From Mediterranea massiliensis (lineage in GTDB: Bacteria; Bacteroidota; Bacteroidia; Bacteroidales; Bacteroidaceae): a DNA stretch of 64,000 nt. The stretch covers positions 1 to 64,000 of the forward strand of contig SUXZ01000009.1 of the NCBI GenBank assembly GCA_015060685.1, written 5' to 3'. The position numbers were made by a program, and so were the translations under genes. Under the pieces are notes generated by a model, which was not told the origin of the DNA, ran no database searches, and saw nothing but the letters and a program-made list of their open reading frames with translations. Shown here piece by piece: positions 43,706 through 52,822 of the stretch (within the stretch, counting starts at the first letter, position 1; every line of letters starts with the position of its first letter).

Positions 43706-45919
43706 ATGATTAACCCTATTGTTAAGACAATCGAGCTTGCTGATGGCAGAACCATCACGCTCGAAACGGGAAAGTTGGCAAAACAGGCAGATGGTTCTGT
43801 AATGCTGCGCATGGGCAACACCATGCTGTTGGCTACTGTTTGTGCCGCCAAGGATGCAGTTCCCGGAACAGATTTTATGCCGCTACAGGTAGAGTACAGA
43901 GAAAAGTTTTCGGCTTTCGGCCGTTTCCCAGGTGGTTTCACCAAACGCGAAGGTCGCCCATCAGACAACGAAATCCTGACTTGTCGTCTTGTTGACCGTG
44001 CTCTACGCCCCCTCTTCCCAGACGATTTCCATGCTGAAGTTTATGTAAACATCATCCTATATTCTGCTGATGGTGTTGATATGCCGGATGCATTGGCCGG
44101 TTTGGCAGCTTCTGCCGCATTGGCCGTTTCAGACATCCCATTCAACGGGCCTATCTCTGAAGTACGCGTTGCACGCATCAACGGCGAATTCGTTATCAAC
44201 CCCACTTTCGACCAACTGGAACAAGCCGACATGGACCTGATGGTAGGTGCTACCTACGAAAACATCATGATGGTGGAAGGCGAAATGAAGGAAGTTTCAG
44301 AACAAGACTTGCTCGAAGCTTTGAAAGCTGCTCACGAAGCCATCAAGCCGATGTGTAAGGCTCAGTTGGAATTGGCCGAAGAGGTTGGTTCTACCGTTAA
44401 GCGCGAATATTGCCACGAAGAGAACGACGAAGAGTTGCGCAAGGCCGTTCGCGAAGCCTGCTACGACAAAGCTTATGCCATTGCCCAAAGCGGCAACTGC
44501 AACAAGCACGAACGCGGCGAGGCTTTCGAAGCCATCCGCGAAGAGTTCAAGGCTCAATTCAGCGAAGAAGAGTTGGAAGAAAAGGCTGCGCTTATCGACC
44601 GCTACTACCACGATGTAGAAAAAGAGGCTATGCGTCGTTGCATCTTGGACGAAGGCAAGCGTTTGGATGGTCGCAAGACTACCGACATCCGCCCCATCTG
44701 GTGCGAAGTCAGCCCGCTGCCAGGACCTCACGGTTCGGCTATCTTTACTCGTGGCGAAACACAATCGTTGTCAACCGCTACATTGGGCACCAAGCTCGAC
44801 GAAAAGATTGTAGACGATGTATTGGTACACGGAAAAGAACGTTTCTTGTTGCACTATAACTTCCCTCCATTCTCTACAGGCGAAGCCAAGGCTCAACGCA
44901 GCGTAGGCCGTCGTGAAATTGGTCACGGACACTTGGCTTGGCGTGCATTGAAGGGACAGATTCCTGCAGACTATCCTTATGTAGTTCGTGTCGTATCAGA
45001 CATCCTCGAATCAAACGGTTCATCTTCAATGGCTACCGTTTGTGCCGGCACATTGGCTATGATGGATGCCGGTATCAAGATTGCCAAGCCGGTATCAGGC
45101 ATCGCTATGGGATTGATTAAGAACGCAGGCGAAGACAAATTTGCCGTGCTTTCAGACATCTTGGGCGACGAAGACCACTTGGGCGATATGGACTTCAAGG
45201 TAACCGGAACTAAGGACGGTATCACCGCTACTCAAATGGATATCAAGGTAGATGGTTTGTCATACGACATCCTTGAAAAGGCCTTGATGCAAGCTAAAGC
45301 CGGTCGCGAACACATCCTCGGCAAGATTACCGAGTGCATGGCCGAACCTCGCGAAGACCTCAAGCCACATGCTCCACGCATCGAAATGATGACTATTCCT
45401 AAGGAATTCATCGGTGCAGTGATTGGTCCTGGCGGTAAGATCATCCAAGGTATGCAAGAAGAGACCGGTGCTACTATCACTATCGAAGAGATCGACAACA
45501 TTGGCCGCATCGAAATTTCGGGTACTTGCAAGCAAAGCATCGACGATGCCATCCGCTTGATCAAGGCTATCGTAGCCGTTCCCGAGGTAGGCGAAGTATA
45601 TAAAGGTAAGGTACGCAGCATCATGCCTTATGGTGCATTCGTAGAATTCTTGCCTGGCAAGGATGGCTTGCTCCACATCTCTGAAATCGATTGGAAGCGT
45701 TTGGAAACTGTCGAAGAGGCAGGCATCAAGGAAGGCGACGAACTTGAGATCAAGTTGCTCGACATCGATCCTAAGACCGGCAAGTTCAAGCTCTCTCGCA
45801 AGGTATTGCTTCCCAAGCCGGAAGGTTATGTAGAACGTGAACGCCCTGAACGTCGCGAACGTCCTCATAACAACAACCGTGGCGAACGTCCTTACCGCGA
45901 ACCTCGCAACGATCAATAA
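43706..45919 (+). CDS. pnp: Polynucleotide phosphorylase
   Basis: 3'-5' phosphorolytic exoribonuclease, 737 residues. Two RNase PH domains (about 10-145 with [19 protein letters not shown]; 325-540 with RTDIRP-like [18 protein letters not shown] and [17 protein letters not shown]), a helical linker, a KH domain ([17 protein letters not shown], about 560-620) and an S1 domain ([20 protein letters not shown], about 630-700). The tail is Arg/Glu-rich ([16 protein letters not shown]). Central to mRNA decay. Monocistronic, followed by a strong terminator. Confidence 0.98.
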   Translation: MINPIVKTIELADGRTITLETGKLAKQADGSVMLRMGNTMLLATVCAAKDAVPGTDFMPLQVEYREKFSAFGRFPGGFTKREGRPSDNEILTCRLVDRALRPLFPDDFHAEVYVNIILYSADGVDMPDALAGLAASAALAVSDIPFNGPISEVRVARINGEFVINPTFDQLEQADMDLMVGATYENIMMVEGEMKEVSEQDLLEALKAAHEAIKPMCKAQLELAEEVGSTVKREYCHEENDEELRKAVREACYDKAYAIAQSGNCNKHERGEAFEAIREEFKAQFSEEELEEKAALIDRYYHDVEKEAMRRCILDEGKRLDGRKTTDIRPIWCEVSPLPGPHGSAIFTRGETQSLSTATLGTKLDEKIVDDVLVHGKERFLLHYNFPPFSTGEAKAQRSVGRREIGHGHLAWRALKGQIPADYPYVVRVVSDILESNGSSSMATVCAGTLAMMDAGIKIAKPVSGIAMGLIKNAGEDKFAVLSDILGDEDHLGDMDFKVTGTKDGITATQMDIKVDGLSYDILEKALMQAKAGREHILGKITECMAEPREDLKPHAPRIEMMTIPKEFIGAVIGPGGKIIQGMQEETGATITIEEIDNIGRIEISGTCKQSIDDAIRLIKAIVAVPEVGEVYKGKVRSIMPYGAFVEFLPGKDGLLHISEIDWKRLETVEEAGIKEGDELEIKLLDIDPKTGKFKLSRKVLLPKPEGYVERERPERRERPHNNNRGERPYREPRNDQ

Positions 45920-45943
45920 TCCGAAACGATTATATTACCTATT

Positions 45944-45977
45944 AATAAGGTGTGCAAATTGCACACCTTATTTTTTT
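45944..45977 (+). terminator. Terminator of pnp
   Basis: AATAAGGTGTGC and GCACACCTTATT form a perfect 12-bp stem (loop AAATT) followed by TTTTT. Confidence 0.95.
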
Positions 45978-46661
45978 GTTTCGTAAGAGCAACGTCACAT
46001 TTTGACAAAATGTCAATTTTGACACTTTGCATTTTCAACCGCACGAGAATCGTCTGTTTCGAAGCCAAGTAAAGGATGATTCGAAAAATCGAAGCGGTCA
46101 GTCGTTAAGCTACTTAATAGTAAGCGGTTATCGAAATCATTACAAAAATTCTACGCTGAAATATGTAGAATATTCTTACTTTTCAAGACATCTTTCGAAG
46201 TTTTTGCGGCAAGCCCTAAACTTTTCCTCCGGAATCACGCGAGGTTAACGCCGTAGATACGGCAGTTAGCGCCGTGACTACGCGGAATTGTTCCGCTAAG
46301 CGCCGAGGTCCCGGCGCAAATCCAGCGTGATTCCGGCGCTAACCTCGCGTGATTTCAGCAGCAATGTTTTTCACTCCTTTCAAAACGGCCGATTTTACAA
46401 AAATGTGCGTTAGCAAAACTCCAAGATTTCGAGCATATTGTCAGTATAACACAAGATTTGATGACACTTCGAGCTTTATAATACGATAGGGACGCGTCTG
46501 AAAAACAGGAAGAAAATCTATGCCCGACTTTGAAATAAGCATAATCTTCCACAAAAAAAACAGCATTCTCCAAAAGGCATATACTTGTACCCTCATATTT
46601 CACAGTTTTTTCGTACCTTTGTATAGATACATAAATAATAAATACAATCAGTTTTTGAACT
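45978..46661. other. Gene-free gap with palindromic DNA
   Basis: About 680 bp without a supported gene. It contains a dyad TTGACA-AAA-TGTCAA (46002-46016), the GC-rich palindromic array at 46231-46360, and AT-rich DNA before the next gene. An 82-codon minus-strand frame (46355-46603) has no domain or ribosome site and is not accepted. Confidence 0.6.
46231..46360. repeat. GC-rich array of degenerate 22-bp palindromic units
   Basis: About six units of 21-22 bp, several with a small dyad of different sequence: ACGGC...GCCGT, GCGGAATTGTTCCGC, GCGCCG...CGGCGC, AGCG...CGCT. The outer ends also form a long inverted repeat (21-base arms at 46233-46253 and 46334-46354, one mismatch). GC content stands far above the flanks. 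The RNA could fold into a multibranched structure. Confidence 0.75.
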
Positions 46662-47345
46662 ATGAATACTAAATTGCAGTTAGTAATACAGGAACTTCAG
46701 GCAAATGCCAAGAAGTTTATTACAGAGAATAAATTGGATTTGAACGGATTAATTATCGAACCCAAAGAAATAGAGATTTATTATTATAAAGAGGGTGTGT
46801 TTGAAGACAATTCCGTACATAAAAATGAATTGCAGACTGCAAACTCCAATCGCTTCTATATACACAGAATAGGCACAAAACGAACCGATACATACAAAGG
46901 AGGGAATTATCCTGGTATTGATTATGTTATCAGCGACAAAATTGGCATATATTATACATATCTTATAAGGAGTGCAGTAATTAACAACAAACTTGTTGTT
47001 GGTCCAAATAAAGTACTTAAAACGATTCTGCAACAGAGTAGCACAACAAAGGAGCGATTAGAGACAATAGATATCAAAAGAATTAAATGTGACAATAAAT
47101 GCGATGTTTTGTATTCTAGCCGTATCAATCTTGGAAAGACTGTTTCAGAGAATTTTATTCGCTATAAATTGCGTGTCGTTTTGTGCGATGAGTTCTACCG
47201 TCAAAGTAAATATCCCAATAAAGAAAACATGTTAGTCGAACACCTATGTAATAAGGTTCAAAGCCAAGAGACAACTAAGGACAAAGCATTACAATTCGCA
47301 AAAGAAAAATTAGGTTATATTCCATCTATAATAAAAACACTATGA
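46662..47345 (+). CDS. Unrecognised protein paired with a deiminase
   Basis: 227 residues, no signal peptide. Opens with a helical stretch (LQLVIQELQANAKKF) and has motifs VHKNELQ, NRFYIHRIG, GGNYPGIDYVISD and GIYYTYLIRSAVINNKLVVGPNKV. The layout vaguely recalls the methylpurine-DNA glycosylase fold but I cannot assign a family. It overlaps the deiminase gene by 4 bases (ATGA), so the two are co-translated. Codons are AT-rich compared with pnp and buk on either side, suggesting acquisition. Start at 46662 follows a plausible AT-rich leader. Confidence 0.6.
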   Translation: MNTKLQLVIQELQANAKKFITENKLDLNGLIIEPKEIEIYYYKEGVFEDNSVHKNELQTANSNRFYIHRIGTKRTDTYKGGNYPGIDYVISDKIGIYYTYLIRSAVINNKLVVGPNKVLKTILQQSSTTKERLETIDIKRIKCDNKCDVLYSSRINLGKTVSENFIRYKLRVVLCDEFYRQSKYPNKENMLVEHLCNKVQSQETTKDKALQFAKEKLGYIPSIIKTL

Positions 47346-48193
47346 TCAAAGATATAGATACAAACATTGTCTATTTAGCCGATAAATTAAAGATAAAATA
47401 TCCGGATTTCTTTCATCGGTTTACTCATTTGCTGAATATAATGGACATCAAATGGAATCTTATACCACATACAAAAGATATATGGGTTAGAGACTTCATG
47501 CCTATCCAAACTGCTAACGGAGAATTTCTACAATACAACTACAAACCCGATTATCTACAGGATAATCAATCTATTCGTTTACAATCAGATCCATCATATA
47601 TCTGTGAATCCATGCAACTTAATTGCAAAAAAACAAAAATTTTAATTGATGGAGGTAATATCACTATTTGTGGTAATAGAATCGTAATGACAGATAAAGT
47701 TTTCGCAGATAATCATAAAGAAAAAAACGATACATCCTTTAAAAAACTTTTAGAGGATTTCTTCGGCCATGAAATTATCATAATCCCATGGCACTGCATT
47801 AATCCCGATGATGAATATACAGACATATTCGGGCATTCAGATGGTTTTATCCATTGGTGTGGAGATAATAGAGTACTCATGTCCAATCATAGAGATTTCG
47901 ATCCAGAAGAAGCTAAACGAATACGAGAGATAATGGAATCATTTAGTTATCAAGTGACAGAAATGCTTTTCGATGTCGAAAATCCCAAGACAGATTGGAA
48001 CTGGGCCTACATAAATTACCTTCAAGTTGGACAAAAAATAATTATGCCATCCTTTGGTATACCAGAAGACAGACAGGCCCTTTCTTATGTAGAAAAAGCA
48101 AATCCTAATTGTGAGGTAAGACAAATCCGCATGAAAGATATAGCAGCATATGGAGGTGCATTACACTGCATAACATGGAATATTAGGCAATAG
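47342..48193 (+). CDS. Agmatine deiminase / peptidyl-arginine deiminase family protein
   Basis: 283 residues of the guanidino-group-modifying superfamily (Porphyromonas-type PAD fold). Conserved stretches: HTKDIWVRDFMPIQ (substrate Asp), ILIDGGNITICGNRIVMTDK, FGHSDGFIHWCGDNRVLM (catalytic His) and the C-terminal GGALHCITW holding the nucleophilic Cys. It has no signal peptide, so a cytosolic agmatine deiminase-like role (agmatine to N-carbamoylputrescine) is more likely than secreted protein citrullination. It is shorter than typical agmatine deiminases (about 340-370). AT-rich like its partner; convergent with buk. Confidence 0.85.
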   Translation: MIKDIDTNIVYLADKLKIKYPDFFHRFTHLLNIMDIKWNLIPHTKDIWVRDFMPIQTANGEFLQYNYKPDYLQDNQSIRLQSDPSYICESMQLNCKKTKILIDGGNITICGNRIVMTDKVFADNHKEKNDTSFKKLLEDFFGHEIIIIPWHCINPDDEYTDIFGHSDGFIHWCGDNRVLMSNHRDFDPEEAKRIREIMESFSYQVTEMLFDVENPKTDWNWAYINYLQVGQKIIMPSFGIPEDRQALSYVEKANPNCEVRQIRMKDIAAYGGALHCITWNIRQ

Positions 48194-48218
48194 TGCACTA
48201 CTACCTAATATAGAGTAC

Positions 48219-49283
48219 TTATTTGTACTCCTGTATCGGAAGTTCGCCCCGTAAAGCACCCAAACCATTCAAGGCCAAGGCTTCTAATTCGTCTTCGCCG
48301 GGATAGATAAAGACCGGAGCCAGGAAAGAAACACGCTCCTTCAGGCGGGAAGTGATGTACTCGGAATAGGCAATGCCTCCGGTCAGCAAGATGGCATCTA
48401 CCTTTCCCCAAAGAGCTACAGCTGCACCACCTACCGCCTTGGCTATGTGGTAAATCATCGCTTCAAGAATCAGGCGGGCATGTTCATCCCCCTCATCAAT
48501 CCGCTTCTGGATGGCTTGCACATCGGTAGTACCCAAGTGAGCCGCCAATCCGCCCTGTCCACACACCATCTTCTTGAGTTGCGCCTGCGTATATTTGCCG
48601 GAAAAGCAAAGATCAATCAAGTTGCCGGCAGGAAGTGTGCCGGCACGTTCGGGCGAGAACGGCCCTTCACCATCCAACGCATTGGGCACATCGATGGCAC
48701 GGCCTTTCTGATGCGCACCCACCGAAATGCCTCCACCAAGGTGACAGACAATCAGGTTCAAATCTTCGTAACGCTTTCCCTGCTCTTTTGCATAGCGCCG
48801 GGCTATAGCGCGTTGGTTCAAGGCATGCCAGATGGTGATGCGCGGCATGAGCGGCGAACCGTTGATGCGTGCCACTTCGTCCAACTCGTCCACCACGCCG
48901 GGGTCGGCAATGAAGGCACGGCATCCGGGCAGCATGACGGCCAACTCGGAAGCCAGCAAGCAACCCAAGTTGCAGGCATGTGTACGCATGGCATGCATAA
49001 TGTCGTTCAGCATGGCATCGTTCACCTCGTACACTCCACCCGGAATAGGTTTCAACAAGCCGCCCCGCCCAACGATGGCATCGAATTGGAAAGGGATGTT
49101 GTTCTCTTCGAGCGTCTTCAGCACCAACTCCTTTCTGAACTCGAACTGGTCGATGATGCGGGGATACTTTGCCAGCTCTTCCATCGAATGACGGATAGTA
49201 TTCACCAATATCTCCTTCTCGTCGTTATATACGGCAATCTTGGTCGAGGTAGAACCTGGGTTTATTACTAATATCTTTTTCAT
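48219..49283 (-). CDS. buk: Butyrate kinase (acetokinase family)
   Basis: 354 residues. N-terminal phosphate motif INPGSTSTKIAVY, IVGRGGLLKPIPGGVYEV, LIVCHLGGGISVGAH and ILLTGGIAYSEYI define butyrate/branched-chain fatty acid kinases. Interconverts acyl phosphate plus ADP with acid plus ATP, conserving energy. 8 bp downstream of the phosphotransacylase gene, so the pair works together; in Bacteroidetes the substrates may be branched-chain acids rather than butyrate. Confidence 0.93.
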   Translation of the reverse strand: MKKILVINPGSTSTKIAVYNDEKEILVNTIRHSMEELAKYPRIIDQFEFRKELVLKTLEENNIPFQFDAIVGRGGLLKPIPGGVYEVNDAMLNDIMHAMRTHACNLGCLLASELAVMLPGCRAFIADPGVVDELDEVARINGSPLMPRITIWHALNQRAIARRYAKEQGKRYEDLNLIVCHLGGGISVGAHQKGRAIDVPNALDGEGPFSPERAGTLPAGNLIDLCFSGKYTQAQLKKMVCGQGGLAAHLGTTDVQAIQKRIDEGDEHARLILEAMIYHIAKAVGGAAVALWGKVDAILLTGGIAYSEYITSRLKERVSFLAPVFIYPGEDELEALALNGLGALRGELPIQEYK

Positions 49284-49291
49284 TATCTACG

Positions 49292-50197
49292 TCAACAGGT
49301 TAAGCATGCCATGGCAATGCTATAATACTTAGAAAGTCCCGAATCGCTACGCGAGGGCAGCACCACCGGACAGATAGGACCTTGCAGCAAGCCGGCCATA
49401 TCGGCATGCGAGAAGAGCGAAACCGCCTTATAGAAGGCATTTCCCGACTCGATGTTGGGGAATATCAGCACATCGGCCTCACCATTGATGGGCGATGCAA
49501 TGCCTTTGATGTCGCCACTTGTCTTTTCGCACGAGGTCTTCACATCCAGTGGCCCATCGATGATAACGTCGCCAAACTCGCCCGCTTCACACAGCTCCAC
49601 AATGTTCACATAGTCTAGCGAATGGGGAAACTTGGCACTCACCTTCTCGGTGCAATGTATCAGTGAGATACGCGGCTGCTCGATACCGAACTTGCGGCAC
49701 GAGTGTATGGCATACCAAATCATCTCGATGCGTTGCTGAAGCGTGGGGCGCGGGATAACGGCTGCATCCGAAAAGAAGAGCAGTTTGTCGTAGGTAGGAA
49801 TCTGCATCACAGCCAAGTGTGTCAGCACCTTGCCTTTGGGCAGCAAGCCGTTCTCCTTATCGAGGATGGCCCGCAACAGGTTATCGGTATTGATGATTCC
49901 CTTCATCAAGATGTCGGCCTTTCCTTGTCGCACAATGCTCACTGCTTGTCGGGCGGCCTCATCGGGGTCGTCCACCTGTATCGTCTGCACCCGCTCTCCG
50001 TAGCTGCGCAGCGAAGGGTATCGTTCGAACACATCTCCGTCGCCAATCATCAGGAAATCGGCAATGCCTTCGTCCAACGCACGCTTGATGGCATACTCGG
50101 TGTTAGGGTCTTTGGCGCACACCACCACGATGCGCTTCTTACTGTCCAATTGTTTCAGATGAGCGGTCAGCTCATCAAAATTCCGAATGGCTTTCAT
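49292..50197 (-). CDS. ptb: Phosphate butyryltransferase
   Basis: 301 residues, phosphate acyltransferase family. Motifs IADFLMIGDGD, KADILMKGIINTDNLLRAIL, and DALIFPN-like ADVLIFPNIESGNAFYKA, SLSK-type SDSGLSKYYSIAMA. Converts acyl-CoA and phosphate to acyl phosphate, feeding the downstream kinase. Starts 100 bp from the divergent LD-carboxypeptidase gene. Confidence 0.92.
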   Translation of the reverse strand: MKAIRNFDELTAHLKQLDSKKRIVVVCAKDPNTEYAIKRALDEGIADFLMIGDGDVFERYPSLRSYGERVQTIQVDDPDEAARQAVSIVRQGKADILMKGIINTDNLLRAILDKENGLLPKGKVLTHLAVMQIPTYDKLLFFSDAAVIPRPTLQQRIEMIWYAIHSCRKFGIEQPRISLIHCTEKVSAKFPHSLDYVNIVELCEAGEFGDVIIDGPLDVKTSCEKTSGDIKGIASPINGEADVLIFPNIESGNAFYKAVSLFSHADMAGLLQGPICPVVLPSRSDSGLSKYYSIAMACLTC

Positions 50198-50272
50198 TAC
50201 TATACTTTATTCTTAATAATGCAAATATCTGAAAAAATGTTGAGAAATAGTTATTGTAAGGAACGAAATATG

Positions 50273-50280
50273 TACTTTTG
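50273..50280 (+). promoter_or_regulatory. -7 promoter element of the LD-carboxypeptidase operon
   Basis: TACTTTTG, 18 bp before the start codon at 50299. Confidence 0.6.
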
Positions 50281-50298
50281 CAAAAAATAAGTGACTAC

Positions 50299-51255
50299 AT
50301 GAACAGCATCCAACTACCTCCTACCCTGAAAAAGGGCGATAAAATAGTAATTCTGTCGCCGGCAAGCAAGATAGACAAGCGATTCTTGAAAGGTGCCACC
50401 AAGCGATTAGAGTCGTGGGGATTACAGGTAGAGCTAAGCAAACATGCCTCCTCATCCAACGGCTACTATTCCAGCAGCATCAAGCATCGTTTGGAAGATT
50501 TGCAGCAAGCCTTGGACGACCCTACCGTAAAAGCCATCCTTTGCAGCCGCGGAGGTTATGGTGCCGTACACTTGGTGGGGAAGTTGGACTTCACGCAGTT
50601 CAAGCAACACCCCAAGTGGGTAATCGGCTTCAGCGACATCACCATTCTTCATAACCTGATTCAGCACGAAGGATTTGCCTCGTTGCATGCCCCCATGGCC
50701 CGCCACCTGACCGTTGAAGCCTCCAACGATTTCTGCACATTGGCCTTGAAGGACATCCTTTTCGGTCAATTCACCATCGACCGTGCTAAATCGGTTACCC
50801 CCGAAAAGGAAGGATTCAGCTATACAAACGCTCCGCACAAACTCAACCATAAAGGCATAGCCACGGGCACACTGCGCGGAGGCAACCTGGCCGTGGCCTA
50901 CGGCCTGCGCGGCACCGAATGGGACATTCCTGCCGAAGGCACCATTCTCTTCATCGAGGATGTGGGCGAACGGCCACATGCCGTAGAGCGGATGATATAC
51001 AACCTGAAGTTAGGCGGTGTGTTAGAGAGGCTGTCGGGACTGATTATCGGCCGATTCACCGAATACGAAGAGAAGAAAACATTGGGCAAGGAACTGTATG
51101 GAGCCATTGCCGACCTGCTGAAGGGCTACGACTACCCCATCTGCTTCGGCTTCGATGTGGGCCACGTCACACGCAACCTGCCACTGATTAACGGCTGCAA
51201 CGTCACCTTGAAGGTAGATAAGAAAGAAGTGAAACTTACGTTTAATTTAGCATAA
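50299..51255 (+). CDS. LD-carboxypeptidase (S66 family)
   Basis: Cytosolic serine peptidase that trims the terminal D-Ala from recycled muropeptide tetrapeptides. 318 residues: GDKIVILSPASKIDK at the N-terminus, nucleophile Ser in CSRGGYGAVHL, then GNLAVAYGLRGT, LFIEDVGERPHAVERM (catalytic Glu) and the C-terminal GFDVGHVTRNLPLINGC (catalytic His). The start at 50299 fits the family; an upstream in-frame Met overlaps the promoter. One base separates it from the glutaminyl cyclase-like gene. Confidence 0.93.
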   Translation: MNSIQLPPTLKKGDKIVILSPASKIDKRFLKGATKRLESWGLQVELSKHASSSNGYYSSSIKHRLEDLQQALDDPTVKAILCSRGGYGAVHLVGKLDFTQFKQHPKWVIGFSDITILHNLIQHEGFASLHAPMARHLTVEASNDFCTLALKDILFGQFTIDRAKSVTPEKEGFSYTNAPHKLNHKGIATGTLRGGNLAVAYGLRGTEWDIPAEGTILFIEDVGERPHAVERMIYNLKLGGVLERLSGLIIGRFTEYEEKKTLGKELYGAIADLLKGYDYPICFGFDVGHVTRNLPLINGCNVTLKVDKKEVKLTFNLA

Positions 51256-51256
51256 G

Positions 51257-52258
51257 ATGAAACAACATTGTTCCTGTTTGCTCATCGGACTGTCGATGCT
51301 TGCCGTAGTGGCATGCAGCAACCAGAAGGCCGCATCCGAAAAGCAACCCGCCACACAACCACAAGAGGTAGTAAACGTACCTCAATTCATGGCCGACAGT
51401 GCCTACCAATATATTCAGGCTCAAGCCGACTTCGGCCCTCGTGTACCCAATACCGATGCACACAAGGCTTGTGGCGATTACTTAGCTGCCCAATTGGAGC
51501 AGTTTGGTGCCAAGGTATATAACCAATATGCCGACCTGGTGACATACGACAACACCGTCTTGAAAGCCCGCAACATCATCGGTGCCTACAACCCCGACAG
51601 CCGTCGCCGCGTATTGCTTTGTGCCCACTGGGACAGCCGCCCCTATGCCGACCAGGACAAGAACAAGAGCAATCACCGCAAGCCCATCCTGGGTGTGAAC
51701 GACGGAGCAAGCGGTGTGGGCGTGTTGCTCGAAGTGGCCCGCCAACTGCAACAGCAAGCCCCCACCATCGGCATCGACATCATCTTTTTCGATGCCGAAG
51801 ACTATGGTGCGCCCTACTTCTACGACGGCATCTACAAACCGCACACTTGGTGCTTAGGTTCGCAATACTGGGGCCGCATGCCGCATGTAGCAAGCTACAA
51901 CGCACGCTACGGCATCCTGCTCGACATGGTAGGCGGCAAGCAAGCCACCTTCTACCAAGAGCCCTACTCCAAACGCACGGCCGGCAAGCAGGTAAAGAAG
52001 ATTTGGGACACCGCCCACCGATTAGGATTCGGTTCATTCTTCCCCAAGACCGAAGGCATGGAGGTGACCGACGATCACATCTACGTGAACGAGTATGCCC
52101 GCATCCCGTGTGTAGATATCATCAACTACGACCCCAAGAGCGACACCGGCTTTGGCGACTTCTGGCATACCGTTGACGACAACATGAACGTCATCGATAA
52201 AGCCACCCTGCAAGCCGTTGGCCAAACCCTGTTGACTGTGATTTATAACGAGAAATAA
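51257..52258 (+). CDS. Glutaminyl-peptide cyclotransferase-like M28 lipoprotein
   Basis: 333 residues, lipobox LAVVAC. The M28-type zinc site is visible: Asp in CAHWDSRPYAD, NDGASGVGVLLE, and FFDAEDYGAP; later DMVGGKQATFYQEP and HIYVNEYARIPCVDIINYD. This pattern is that of type II glutaminyl cyclases of Bacteroidetes, which convert N-terminal Gln to pyroglutamate on exported proteins, a common maturation in this phylum because many signal peptides leave Gln. An aminopeptidase role is the alternative. Between LD-carboxypeptidase and SufE. Confidence 0.88.
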   Translation: MKQHCSCLLIGLSMLAVVACSNQKAASEKQPATQPQEVVNVPQFMADSAYQYIQAQADFGPRVPNTDAHKACGDYLAAQLEQFGAKVYNQYADLVTYDNTVLKARNIIGAYNPDSRRRVLLCAHWDSRPYADQDKNKSNHRKPILGVNDGASGVGVLLEVARQLQQQAPTIGIDIIFFDAEDYGAPYFYDGIYKPHTWCLGSQYWGRMPHVASYNARYGILLDMVGGKQATFYQEPYSKRTAGKQVKKIWDTAHRLGFGSFFPKTEGMEVTDDHIYVNEYARIPCVDIINYDPKSDTGFGDFWHTVDDNMNVIDKATLQAVGQTLLTVIYNEK

Positions 52259-52328
52259 TATTAATAAGGAGATAAAAGGAGATTGTTACCGCTAATCACT
52301 AATCACTAACCGCTAAACACTAAAAAAA

Positions 52329-52760
52329 ATGAGCATTAACGAAATACAAGACGAAGTAATAGCCGAGTTCAGCGATTTCGACGATTGGATGGATCGCTAC
52401 CAGTTACTAATCGATTTGGGCAACGAGCAAGAGCCGCTCGACGAAGCCTATAAAACCGAAGAAAACCTGATTGAAGGGTGTCAAAGCCGTGTGTGGCTGC
52501 AATGCGACGAAGCCGATGGCAAGCTACTATTCCGTGCCGAGAGCGATGCCCTCATTGTGAAAGGCATCATTTCCCTGCTCATCAAAGTGGTTTCCGGCCA
52601 TACACCCGACGAGATTCTCGAATCCGACCTCTACTTCATCGACCGCATCGGCCTTCGCGAGCACCTCTCTCCCACCCGTAGCAACGGCCTGCTATCCATG
52701 GTGAAGCAAATGCGCATGTATGCGTTGGCCTATAAAGCAAAAGAGGCAAACAAGCAATAA
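52329..52760 (+). CDS. SufE-family sulfur acceptor
   Basis: 143 residues. The active-site Cys lies in NLIEGCQSRVWL (about residue 51), preceded by LIDLGNEQEPL. Accepts persulfide sulfur from a cysteine desulfurase and stimulates iron-sulfur cluster assembly. No desulfurase is next to it. 70 bp after the cyclase gene; ended by the hairpin at 52765. Confidence 0.93.
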   Translation: MSINEIQDEVIAEFSDFDDWMDRYQLLIDLGNEQEPLDEAYKTEENLIEGCQSRVWLQCDEADGKLLFRAESDALIVKGIISLLIKVVSGHTPDEILESDLYFIDRIGLREHLSPTRSNGLLSMVKQMRMYALAYKAKEANKQ

Positions 52761-52764
52761 AAAA

Positions 52765-52804
52765 CATGGGGCGCACAAACAATCGTTGTGCGCCCCATGC
52801 TTTT
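52765..52804 (+). terminator. Terminator after sufE-like gene
   Basis: CATGGGGCGCACAA and TTGTGCGCCCCATG are perfect 14-bp arms around 7 bases, then CTTTTG. It may also serve the serpin gene from the other side. Confidence 0.9.
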
Positions 52805-52822
52805 GTAATCCCCTATGTAATA

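Noticed and set aside
46355..46603. 82-codon frame on the minus strand after the palindromic array
   Set aside because: Cys/Phe/Ser-rich without known fold, no ribosome site; ends inside the array.
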